Origin: Planktosalinus sp963975935
Lineage (GTDB): Bacteria; Bacteroidota; Bacteroidia; Flavobacteriales; Flavobacteriaceae
Length of the DNA stretch: 64,000 bases
Reading direction: 5' to 3'
NCBI GenBank assembly: GCA_963975935.1
Contig: CAXBIQ010000005.1
Span: forward strand, 62,001-126,000
A program made the translations under genes and the position numbers. Numbering within the stretch: the stretch's first letter is position 1; every line of letters begins with the position of its first letter. Shown piece after piece: positions 24,009 to 31,220 of this stretch. The notes beneath the pieces are model-generated. The model was not told the origin of the DNA and made no database searches. It saw nothing but the letters and a program-made list of their open reading frames with translations.

Positions 24009-24884
24009 ATGAGAAAGTTTTACAAAAAGGACCAGCGAGCAAAAAACACGGCAAGCACTTCAGAAAGTAATAAAGACAACGAAGTAAGTGCCAAAAAACA
24101 CTTGGGCCAACACTTTTTAAAAGATGAACCAACAGCGCAAAAAATTGCAGAAACACTTACTTTAAACGGATATAAAAAGGTTATTGAAATTGGTCCCGGA
24201 ATGGGCGTCCTTACAAAATACCTCATTGAGAAAGACGTCGACCTCATCGCGATGGATGTTGATACCGAATCTGTGACATACCTCAATACAACATTTATTT
24301 CACAACACAGCGAGCAACTCAAAAACATAAGTTTTCAGGTTGTTGGAGCCGACTTTTTAAAAATAGACCTCTCTGATTTTTTTGGCAGCGAACCCTTTGC
24401 CATTACGGGAAACTTCCCATATAATATCTCTACGCAAATTGTTTTTAAAATGCTGGAATGGCGCCGGCAAATTCCTGAATTTACGGGAATGTTTCAAAAA
24501 GAAGTGGCACAGCGTATCTGCGAGAAGGAAGGCAGTAAGGTTTATGGTATTCTTTCGGTGCTGGTACAGGCATTTTACACGGCAGAATATTTGTTTACAG
24601 TTCCGCCTTCGGTTTTTAACCCGCCTCCAAAAGTTGACAGTGGTGTGTTACGACTCATCAGAAAAGAAGACTTTACATTGCCTTGCAATGAAAAATTATT
24701 TTTCAATGTGGTAAAGACCGCTTTCGGTCAACGCCGGAAAACACTGAGAAACAGTTTAAAATCTTTCGCTTTAAGCGAAAATTTAAAAGAAGATATTATC
24801 TTTGACAAAAGACCTGAGCAATTGGGTTTTGAAGCTTTTATTGCGTTAACCCAAAAGATAGAAAACGATGCAGTTTCAAATTAG
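24009..24884 (+). CDS. rsmA: 16S rRNA (adenine(1518)-N(6)/adenine(1519)-N(6))-dimethyltransferase
   Basis: RsmA (KsgA) dimethylates two adjacent adenines near the 3' end of 16S rRNA late in small-subunit assembly. The 291-residue product has the SAM motif IEIGPGMGVLTKYL, the substrate motif NFPYNIST, and the C-terminal helical domain with VVKTAFGQRRKTLRNSL. Its core starts at SAKKHLGQHFL around residue 27. The preceding 26 residues (MRKFYKKDQRAKNTAS...) are a basic, polar extension, and no nearer ATG exists. It overlaps the mgtE start by 17 bp, which suggests coupled translation. Confidence 0.94.
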   Translation: MRKFYKKDQRAKNTASTSESNKDNEVSAKKHLGQHFLKDEPTAQKIAETLTLNGYKKVIEIGPGMGVLTKYLIEKDVDLIAMDVDTESVTYLNTTFISQHSEQLKNISFQVVGADFLKIDLSDFFGSEPFAITGNFPYNISTQIVFKMLEWRRQIPEFTGMFQKEVAQRICEKEGSKVYGILSVLVQAFYTAEYLFTVPPSVFNPPPKVDSGVLRLIRKEDFTLPCNEKLFFNVVKTAFGQRRKTLRNSLKSFALSENLKEDIIFDKRPEQLGFEAFIALTQKIENDAVSN

Positions 24885-26217
24885 TCCCGAACTAATCGAA
24901 AAAATAGAAATCCTTGTCGAAGAACAAAACGACAAGGAACTTTTATTGCATCTGGAAGACCTTCACCACGCAGACATCGCCGAAATACTCGACGAGTTAA
25001 ATCTTGACGAAGCTACTTACATCATCAAACTTCTCGACAGTGAAAAAACGTCAGAAGTCCTTATGGAACTTGATGAAGACGATCGTGAGAAAATTTTAAA
25101 CAACCTTTCCTCCAAAGAAATTGCAGACGAGCTGGAAGAAATGGACACCGATGATGCTGCCGATATCATTGCCGAGCTCTCTGAAGAACGGCAGGAAGAA
25201 GTCATTTCAAATATTGAAGACCAGGACCACGCTGCAGATATAAAAGAACTTCTGCGTTATGATGAAGATTCTGCCGGAGGTTTGATGGCAAAAGAATTGG
25301 TTAGGGTCAGAGAGACCTGGACGGTGGGCGGTTGTGTCAGGGAAATGCGCAGGCAGGCAGAAAATGTAACCCGTGTGCACTCCATCTATGTGGTGGATGC
25401 CAAAGACAAATTAATTGGAAGGCTTTCACTTAAGGACCTTCTTACTGTTGACACCAAAACCAAAATCAAAGAAATTTATATCCCCAGGGTTGATTTTGTC
25501 AATGTGCATACTGAAGGGGAAGAAGTGGCCAGGATCATGCAAAAATATGACCTGGAAGCCATTCCTGTTGTCGATGATATAGGCCGCCTGGTGGGCCGTA
25601 TCACCATTGATGATATGGTGGATTTTATCAAAGAGGAAGCCGAAAAAGATTACCAGCTTGCTGCGGGTATTTCGCAAGATGTTGAAGCAGATGATACCAT
25701 CTGGCAGCTCTCCCGTGCACGCTTGCCGTGGCTTGTTTTAGGTCTTTTTGGCGGATTGGGGAGTGTTTATATTATGCAGGGTTTTGACGAAGCATTGGAG
25801 ACCTTTCCAATCTTATTTTTCTTTACCCCCCTTATTGCTGCGATGGCAGGAAATGTGGGAGTACAATCAAGCGCGATTATAGTTCAGGGACTTGCCAATG
25901 ACAACATCAGGGGAAGTCTTTTCCACCGTTTATTAAAAGAAGTGGGGCTAAGCCTTTTAAATGGTATCGCCCTGGCGGCCCTCGTTTTCCTTTTTGGTTT
26001 TATTGTAGGCCAAGATCAGTTAACCAGTCTGGCAATCGCACTATCCATGTTACTTGTCATCATTGTGGCAGCCCTTGTAGGGACATTTGTTCCCATTATT
26101 CTTGACAAAAGGGGCATCGATCCCGCAATTGCAACAGGCCCCTTTATAACCACCAGCAATGATATTTTTGGAATCTTTTTGTTCTTTTATATTTCCAAAT
26201 TGATTCTTGGTTTTTAG
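24868..26217 (+). CDS. mgtE: Magnesium transporter MgtE
   Basis: MgtE is a magnesium-gated channel of the inner membrane. The 449 residues show the acidic helical N domain (about 1-130, with repeated DDREKILNNL/EERQEEVISN elements), two CBS domains (about 135-255, HSIYVVDAKDKLIGRLSL and EAIPVVDDIGRLVGRITIDD) and five membrane helices from about 285 onward. The pore segment has MAGNVGVQSSAIIVQGLA. All domain parts are present, so it should be a functional, feedback-regulated channel. It overlaps rsmA and is followed 16 bp later by a thioesterase gene. Confidence 0.95.
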   Translation: MQFQISPELIEKIEILVEEQNDKELLLHLEDLHHADIAEILDELNLDEATYIIKLLDSEKTSEVLMELDEDDREKILNNLSSKEIADELEEMDTDDAADIIAELSEERQEEVISNIEDQDHAADIKELLRYDEDSAGGLMAKELVRVRETWTVGGCVREMRRQAENVTRVHSIYVVDAKDKLIGRLSLKDLLTVDTKTKIKEIYIPRVDFVNVHTEGEEVARIMQKYDLEAIPVVDDIGRLVGRITIDDMVDFIKEEAEKDYQLAAGISQDVEADDTIWQLSRARLPWLVLGLFGGLGSVYIMQGFDEALETFPILFFFTPLIAAMAGNVGVQSSAIIVQGLANDNIRGSLFHRLLKEVGLSLLNGIALAALVFLFGFIVGQDQLTSLAIALSMLLVIIVAALVGTFVPIILDKRGIDPAIATGPFITTSNDIFGIFLFFYISKLILGF

Positions 26218-26233
26218 ACTAAACCCTTTTTAA

Positions 26234-26632
26234 TTGAGTATTTTGAACCACTTTCAATCTGAAATAACCGTTCCGGCATCGGCTATCGATACTCTGCAAC
26301 ACGTGAATAACGTAGTCTACCTGCAGTGGGTTCAGGATGTCGCAGAAATGCACTGGAATGAAAGTACCGATTCTGCTTTACGCGAAAAGCTTGCCTGGGT
26401 AGTTATCAATCATTTTATTGAATACAAAGCACCGGCTTTTGAAAAGGATGTTTTAATTTTGAAAACCCGGGTGGAAAAATACAGTGGTGTGACAAGTGAA
26501 CGCCATACGGAAATCATAAGAAAAGCAGACAACAAACTTTTAGCTAAAGCCAAAACACTTTGGTGCCTGCTTGACAAAACTACCGGTAAACCTCTGCGGA
26601 TAACCGATAATTTAAGAGCTCTTTTCCCTTAG
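26234..26632 (+). CDS. Acyl-CoA thioesterase of the 4-hydroxybenzoyl-CoA / YbgC type
   Basis: This 132-residue hot-dog-fold protein has the family signature DTLQHVNNVVYLQWVQDVAEMHW near residue 15, with the Asp and the HVNN-x-x-Y motif. The start must be a TTG (26234, or 26243), because a TAA lies directly in frame at 26231-26233. Known relatives hydrolyse short or medium acyl-CoAs; the substrate here cannot be told. It is 16 bp downstream of mgtE and its stop shares four bases with the convergent CstB-like gene. Confidence 0.88.
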   Translation: MSILNHFQSEITVPASAIDTLQHVNNVVYLQWVQDVAEMHWNESTDSALREKLAWVVINHFIEYKAPAFEKDVLILKTRVEKYSGVTSERHTEIIRKADNKLLAKAKTLWCLLDKTTGKPLRITDNLRALFP

Positions 26633-27966
26633 GAAAAATCTTTGATTGCCTCACTGAGATCAAACACTTTTACATCTTTGAAATGATTTTCTAAAATGCT
26701 GCTTCCTGAAGCTGAGCGATAGCCTCCGGCACAATGAACTACGACCGGTTTGCCTTTATGAATTTCACCGGCCCGTTCTCTTAGCTCATTCAGAGGAATT
26801 GCAACGGCTTTATCAAACAGCTTACCTTCAGCAACTTCGCTGTTATTCCTGATATCCACAATGGTATAGTTATCAGGATGCTTTTTAAAATCTGTAAGGT
26901 CAAACTCAGGGGAATGTGACTCAACTTCAGCGGCAAGCGTAAAAATACCCTTTAATTGCTTTTCATAACCAATTTTTGCTGTGCGTTCCAGAATTGTTTC
27001 CAAATCCTTAACAGAGGCGATCACAAGATAAAAAGGCTCCTCAGGTTTGATAATGGCACCAAGCCAGGTCTCAAATTTATCAGATTCAGATCGTGCCATG
27101 ATGTTGATACTATTTGGCAAATGCCCTTTTTTATACTGATCGCCATCACGAACATCTACTACCACAGCGTTATCATCAATTGAATTGACTTGTAACTTCA
27201 AAGGCACGGTATATTTTGATTGCTGAACATTGACAGCTCCTTTTCGGTTTACATCCACATTAAACCCAAAATAAGAAGGAATAAACGGCTGATCTTTTAA
27301 AATTTCTTCTACAAACTCATCTTCGGTTTGCTTTTGAAATGCCCAGTTGCCTATGCGTTCATTGCCCAATGTGCTTGAAGCGGCATCACTCATATTTTTA
27401 CCACATAATGATCCTGCTCCGTGAGCCGGATAAACCAAAGCTCCGTCAGGCAAATCGTTAAATTTGGTTTGCATAGTTTGATACATCGCTTTGGCGAGCT
27501 CTATGCGTTTGGCTTTCATATTTCCCGCTTTTTCACGAAGGTCCGGTCTTCCCACATTTCCAATAAACAGGGTGTCTCCAGTAAAAAGTGACATCTGACC
27601 GTTTTCTTCGGCTACAAATGTCAAACTGTCCGGTGAATGCCCGGGAGTATGCAACGCACGAATGGTTATCGCACCAATTTTCAGCTTATCCCCTTCATCA
27701 AATGGTGTATGCGGATAGTCAACACCCACCAGTTTGCTCACATAAATAGTGGCTCCTGTTTCCCGGTGGATTTGCAAATGACCACTTACAAAATCTGCAT
27801 GTGGATGTGTTTCAAAAACTGCAACAATTCGGGCGTTTTGCTCTTCAGCATAGGCATAATATTGCATTGGATTTCTGCTTGGGTCTATCAAAGCCATTTC
27901 ACCTTCACTTACCAGGGCATATGAATAATGAGCCAAAGGCTCGTCTTTAAATTGTTTTATCGTCAT
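26629..27966 (-). CDS. CstB-like persulfide dioxygenase-rhodanese fusion
   Basis: This 445-residue protein has a metallo-beta-lactamase persulfide dioxygenase domain (1-250), a degenerate rhodanese (about 265-345) and an active rhodanese (about 355-445). Iron ligands visible are His54, His56 and Asp58 (THPHADF), His110, Asp131 and His182. The first rhodanese domain lacks the active-site cysteine loop; the second has Cys412 in HCAGGYRSA. The order and length match staphylococcal CstB, which oxidises low-molecular-weight persulfides and makes thiosulfate. The job is probably sulfide or persulfide detoxification in the cytoplasm; that is inference. A -7 box and a perfect 22-bp palindrome at activator distance lie upstream. 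Confidence 0.88.
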   Translation of the reverse strand: MTIKQFKDEPLAHYSYALVSEGEMALIDPSRNPMQYYAYAEEQNARIVAVFETHPHADFVSGHLQIHRETGATIYVSKLVGVDYPHTPFDEGDKLKIGAITIRALHTPGHSPDSLTFVAEENGQMSLFTGDTLFIGNVGRPDLREKAGNMKAKRIELAKAMYQTMQTKFNDLPDGALVYPAHGAGSLCGKNMSDAASSTLGNERIGNWAFQKQTEDEFVEEILKDQPFIPSYFGFNVDVNRKGAVNVQQSKYTVPLKLQVNSIDDNAVVVDVRDGDQYKKGHLPNSINIMARSESDKFETWLGAIIKPEEPFYLVIASVKDLETILERTAKIGYEKQLKGIFTLAAEVESHSPEFDLTDFKKHPDNYTIVDIRNNSEVAEGKLFDKAVAIPLNELRERAGEIHKGKPVVVHCAGGYRSASGSSILENHFKDVKVFDLSEAIKDFS

Positions 27967-27984
27967 TTTTATCTAATTTTAGTG

Positions 27985-27992
27985 CAAAATTA
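27985..27992 (-). promoter_or_regulatory. Candidate -7 promoter element of the CstB-like gene
   Basis: On the minus strand this reads TAATTTTG, a perfect TAnnTTTG. It ends 18 bp before the ATG of the CstB-like gene and puts the transcript start near 27979. No TTG is found at the -33 position; the palindrome at 28011-28032 occupies that place. Confidence 0.6.
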
Positions 27993-28010
27993 AGTGTTGC
28001 AAATGTGTTA

Positions 28011-28032
28011 TTCAGTAACTTAAGTTACTGAA
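28011..28032. promoter_or_regulatory. Perfect 22-bp palindrome, likely Crp/Fnr-type operator
   Basis: The site is a spacer-free perfect palindrome with core GTAAC-TTAA-GTTAC, extended by TTCA at the left and TGAA at the right. This 5-4-5 layout and total length match Crp/Fnr-family sites such as TTGAT-N4-ATCAA. Its centre is about 42-43 bp upstream of the predicted start of the CstB-like transcript, the class II activator distance. It is also 45 bp before the acetolactate decarboxylase ATG, so it may serve both divergent genes. Confidence 0.7.
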
Positions 28033-28076
28033 GCCTTTTCCCATAAGGATATAAGGTACAAAAAATTCAAATTATT

Positions 28077-28829
28077 ATGAGAAGTAAATATAGTAAGTGT
28101 TTCATATTATTAATTAGCGCAACCCTAGCATCAGTTTTTACCGGCTGCAAAAGCGAGACTCAAGAACCAATTACTATAAAAAACACTACGAATGTTCAGG
28201 TTTCCGGTGCAATGAAAAACGTTATGCGTCAGGGAAAACTTGAAGGTACCATTTTTCTGGACACAATTCAACCAAAAGAAAACTTGTATGGCATTGGGCC
28301 TCTTGAGTTTCTTAAAGGCGAATTATTGATCATTGATGGCGAATCCTACGTTTCAAAAGTCGTGAATGACAGCATGATGTCTGTCGAAAAATCGTATGAT
28401 GTAAAGGCACCGTTTTTTGTGTATGCTACGGTTTCAGAATGGGACAAAGAAATTTTACCAGATACTATCTCAAACCTCAAGGCTTTAGAAACATATCTTG
28501 ATAAAAAGTTTAAAAATCATAATGAACCTTTTACTTTTAAGCTATCAGGAAAAATAAACACTGCTAAAATTCACATCGTAAACCTTCCGGAAGGCTCTAA
28601 GGTTAGTTCTCCGGAAGAAGCCCATAAAGGCCTGACTTATTTTCCGCTAAAAAATGAAGAAGTTGAAATTATCGGGTTTTTCTCCAGAAAACACCAGACT
28701 ATTTTTACACACCACGACACCTATATGCATTTGCATTTGATAACAAATGATAAACAAAAAATGGGACATTTGGATGAGGTGGAATTTGACACAAAACAAA
28801 CCACATTACATTGGCAAAAAACAAAATGA
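28077..28829 (+). CDS. Alpha-acetolactate decarboxylase, predicted lipoprotein
   Basis: This 250-residue protein belongs to the BudA/AlsD family, which turns acetolactate into acetoin. The zinc ligands are visible as His218, His220 (YMHLHLI) and His231 (MGHLDE); their 2 and 11 spacing equals that of the Bacillus enzyme (His194, 196, 207). Unlike cytoplasmic BudA, it begins with a signal and a lipobox (FTGC, Cys24), so it should be anchored in the envelope. No acetolactate synthase is nearby, so the physiological substrate is unclear. It is divergent from the CstB-like gene across the 22-bp palindrome, and 4 bp upstream of the dehydrogenase-VOC gene. Confidence 0.88.
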   Translation: MRSKYSKCFILLISATLASVFTGCKSETQEPITIKNTTNVQVSGAMKNVMRQGKLEGTIFLDTIQPKENLYGIGPLEFLKGELLIIDGESYVSKVVNDSMMSVEKSYDVKAPFFVYATVSEWDKEILPDTISNLKALETYLDKKFKNHNEPFTFKLSGKINTAKIHIVNLPEGSKVSSPEEAHKGLTYFPLKNEEVEIIGFFSRKHQTIFTHHDTYMHLHLITNDKQKMGHLDEVEFDTKQTTLHWQKTK

Positions 28830-28833
28830 AAAA

Positions 28834-30186
28834 ATGAAAATCTTACATTTAGATAAAAACCACCCTTTACTACTTGAACAACTGGTACAGCATGGTTTTC
28901 AAAACGACGAAGACTACACTTCCTCAAAGGAAACAATTGAAGCTAAAATTGCTGACTATGAAGGCATCATCATCCGCAGCAGGTTTGACATTGATAAAAC
29001 CTTTCTGGATGCCGCAAAAAATTTAAACTTTATTGCCCGTGTGGGAGCCGGCATGGAAAGCATTGATGTGGAGTATGCCGAAAGCAAAAACATCGCCCTC
29101 ATTGCCGCTCCCGAAGGCAACCGCAATGCCGTGGGTGAACACGCACTTGGCATGCTGCTTTCACTGTTTAATAGCCTTAAAAAAGCTGATAACGAGGTAA
29201 AACAAGGTCTTTGGAACCGCGAGGCCAACCGCGGCACAGAACTGGACGGTAAAACCGTGGGCATTATTGGGTATGGCAATATGGGAAAAGCTTTCGCTAA
29301 AAAACTACGCGGGTTTGAAGTAGAGGTACTCTGCTATGACATCAAAGAAAATATGGGTGATCAAAACGCCAAACAGGTGTCACTGGAAGAACTTCAACAA
29401 AAAGCCGATGTATTGAGCTTACATACTCCCTTGACACCGCTTACTGATAAAATGGTTAACAAAGATTTTATCGGGAAATTTAAAAATCCGTTTTGGCTTA
29501 TTAACACCGCGCGGGGAAAAAGTGTGGTTACTTCAGATTTGGTTGAATCTTTAAAATCAGGCAAAGTTTTGGGTGCAGGCCTGGATGTATTGGAATATGA
29601 AAAGGGTTCGTTTGAATCTCTTTTCACTGAAAATGATCTTCCCGAAGCTTTACAGGAATTAATCAAAATGGACAATGTGTTGTTATGTCCGCACATTGCC
29701 GGATGGACTTTTGAGAGCAAAGAGAAACTGGCGCAAGTGATTGTGTATAAAATCAAAGATTTGTATGGTTTAACTCCCAAAAAAGAAATAAAACCTGCAC
29801 AAGAGTTTGGTGTTTCAGGACTTGGAGGATTTTTCTTTAAAACCAAAAACCCTGATGCCGTCAAACTGTGGTATAAAAAACACCTGGGCATGAATACCGA
29901 TCAGTACGGCTGGACATTTTGGTGGAAAGACAAGGAAGGGAACGACTGCTCCACGCAATGGAGTCCGTTTAAGGAGGATACAAAATATTTCGCGCCAAGC
30001 GAAAAACCCTTTATGATGAATTTAAGGGTAAAAGATTTACACAAACTTCTCAATCAATTAAAAAAAGAAGGTGTAACTATTGTGGGTGAAGTTGAGGAAT
30101 TCAGTTATGGTAAATTTGGTTGGATTCTCGATCCTGAAGGAAACAAGCTGGAACTATGGGAGCCAAACGATAGCGCATTTTTATGA
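28834..30186 (+). CDS. D-2-hydroxyacid dehydrogenase fused to a VOC (glyoxalase-like) domain
   Basis: From the ATG at 28834 the protein is 450 residues. Residues 1-315 form an NAD-dependent D-2-hydroxyacid dehydrogenase of the SerA type: Rossmann motif IIGYGNMG (144-151), catalytic Arg227 (NTARG), a Glu near 254-256, and His287 in PHIAGWT. After a short linker (TPKKEIKPAQEF), residues 328-444 form a VOC/glyoxalase-type domain with FFKTKNPDAVKLWYKKHLGM and the terminal metal-site segment LDPEGNKLELWEP. Standalone versions of both are common; the fusion is unusual. No frameshift is needed. It could act on serine precursors (phosphoglycerate) or another hydroxyacid; the VOC part may handle a reactive dicarbonyl. 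It follows the decarboxylase by 4 bp. Confidence 0.85.
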   Translation: MKILHLDKNHPLLLEQLVQHGFQNDEDYTSSKETIEAKIADYEGIIIRSRFDIDKTFLDAAKNLNFIARVGAGMESIDVEYAESKNIALIAAPEGNRNAVGEHALGMLLSLFNSLKKADNEVKQGLWNREANRGTELDGKTVGIIGYGNMGKAFAKKLRGFEVEVLCYDIKENMGDQNAKQVSLEELQQKADVLSLHTPLTPLTDKMVNKDFIGKFKNPFWLINTARGKSVVTSDLVESLKSGKVLGAGLDVLEYEKGSFESLFTENDLPEALQELIKMDNVLLCPHIAGWTFESKEKLAQVIVYKIKDLYGLTPKKEIKPAQEFGVSGLGGFFFKTKNPDAVKLWYKKHLGMNTDQYGWTFWWKDKEGNDCSTQWSPFKEDTKYFAPSEKPFMMNLRVKDLHKLLNQLKKEGVTIVGEVEEFSYGKFGWILDPEGNKLELWEPNDSAFL

Positions 30187-30287
30187 GAATCCTTATATTT
30201 TTCTTGATTTTAAACCTGATTTTTCTATAAATTTCATTACATTTAGTTATTAATCAATTAACTAACCAACAAATTATTAATAAGATT

Positions 30288-30638
30288 ATGGAAGAAAACA
30301 AAAACGCTGAGAACATCAATAATGATGCGAAGTCTACTGCGAACGAATTCAAAGAAGGCTGGAACGAATCAATGGGTCAAAACAAGGAAAACAAAAAACT
30401 TATTGCAGGTATCCTCGCTATTGTATTGGGTGGATTTGGTATTCATAAATTCATTTTGGGATATAACAAAGAAGGTATTATCCTTTTAGTTGTAACCCTG
30501 GTTTTGGGAATTATCACGTGTGGAGTTGCTGCTTCTGCAGCCTGGATAATCGGTCTTATTGAAGGTATTATCTACCTTACCAAAACTGATGAAGAGTTTT
30601 ATCAAACCTATCAGGTTAACAAAAAGCCCTGGTTCTAA
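30288..30638 (+). CDS. TM2 domain membrane protein
   Basis: The 116-residue product starts with a hydrophilic, Asn/Lys/Glu-rich segment (residues 1-38) followed by the TM2 signature: a first helix with AGILAIVLGGFGIHKFILG, the short polar turn YNKEG, and a second helix with VTLVLGIITCGVAASAAW. A final IEGIIYLTKTDEEF motif is also typical of TM2. The function of bacterial TM2 proteins is unknown. It lies alone, with about 100 bp in front and a strong terminator behind. Confidence 0.9.
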   Translation: MEENKNAENINNDAKSTANEFKEGWNESMGQNKENKKLIAGILAIVLGGFGIHKFILGYNKEGIILLVVTLVLGIITCGVAASAAWIIGLIEGIIYLTKTDEEFYQTYQVNKKPWF

Positions 30639-30643
30639 AAGAC

Positions 30644-30677
30644 AAAAGGCCAAACTTTAGAACTGTTTGGCTTTTTT
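30644..30677 (+). terminator. Intrinsic terminator after the TM2 gene
   Basis: Stem GCCAAAC (30649-30655) and GTTTGGC (30665-30671), flanked by AAAAG on the left and TTTTTT on the right, with a nine-base loop. It starts 6 bp after the TM2 stop codon. Confidence 0.85.
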
Positions 30678-30690
30678 ATTTCAACTATTT

Positions 30691-30706
30691 ATCGTAATAT
30701 TGCGAT
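30691..30706 (+). promoter_or_regulatory. Candidate ArsR-family operator before the DUF6428 gene
   Basis: ATCGTAATATTGCGAT is a near-perfect 16-bp inverted repeat (ATCG-x-AATATT-x-CGAT, only the two x positions unpaired). It includes TAATATTG, a one-off match to the -7 element, and ends 16 bp before the ATG. Such a place suits a repressor. ArsR/SmtB operators have comparable AT-rich dyads, and DUF6428 genes are often found with arsR; no arsR gene is in this window. Confidence 0.55.
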
Positions 30707-30722
30707 ATATAAATAAACGGTC

Positions 30723-31211
30723 ATGAAAACATCTGAATTTTTAGAATTACTTGCCTCTCACCAGGATAAATCCTTACTATTTGAATATACCCCGGGAAAA
30801 TTTGTGGGTGCAAATTATCACATTACCGAAGTGAAACACATCTCCATTGACAGTGTAAATTGTGGCGGTGGAACAGAGGACTGGAATGAAACCATCATCC
30901 AATTATGGGAAAGTCCCGTTGAAAAAGAAAAAGCAGCCTATATGACTACTTACAAGGCGCTTTCCATATTAAAGAAAGTTGGGAGGACCCAACCCTATAA
31001 ACCCGATGCCGAATTAAAATTTGAATATGGGAATCAAACGTTTCATACGGCACAATTGCCGGTGAGTGATTTTAAATTAAACGGCAAACAACTCATCGTT
31101 ACGTTGGCTTTAGAAAAAACAGACTGTAAGGCTAAGGAAGCCTGTGGCATTCCTGAAACTACCGTTGCTGAACAAGAAGCTTGTTGTACTCCCGAATCCG
31201 GTTGTTGTTAA
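30723..31211 (+). CDS. DUF6428 family protein with cysteine-rich tail
   Basis: This 162-residue cytoplasmic protein matches the DUF6428 family. The main domain (residues 1-130) has YTPGKFVGANYHITEVKHI and SVNCGGGTEDWNETIIQLW. The last 35 residues hold eight cysteines, with Cys pairs near the end (EACCTPESGCC), which suggests soft-metal or arsenite binding. DUF6428 genes commonly lie in arsenic-resistance operons next to arsR. Here the gene is single, with an operator-like dyad in front, and no other arsenic gene is near. Regulation from a distant ArsR is inferred. Confidence 0.75.
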   Translation: MKTSEFLELLASHQDKSLLFEYTPGKFVGANYHITEVKHISIDSVNCGGGTEDWNETIIQLWESPVEKEKAAYMTTYKALSILKKVGRTQPYKPDAELKFEYGNQTFHTAQLPVSDFKLNGKQLIVTLALEKTDCKAKEACGIPETTVAEQEACCTPESGCC

Positions 31212-31220
31212 ATCAAGCAA

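Noticed and set aside
28834..30186. Dehydrogenase-VOC protein as two genes joined by a sequencing error
   Set aside because: The reading frame is continuous, the linker is plausible, and no start codon or intergenic signal is seen at the junction. It cannot be fully excluded without other genomes.
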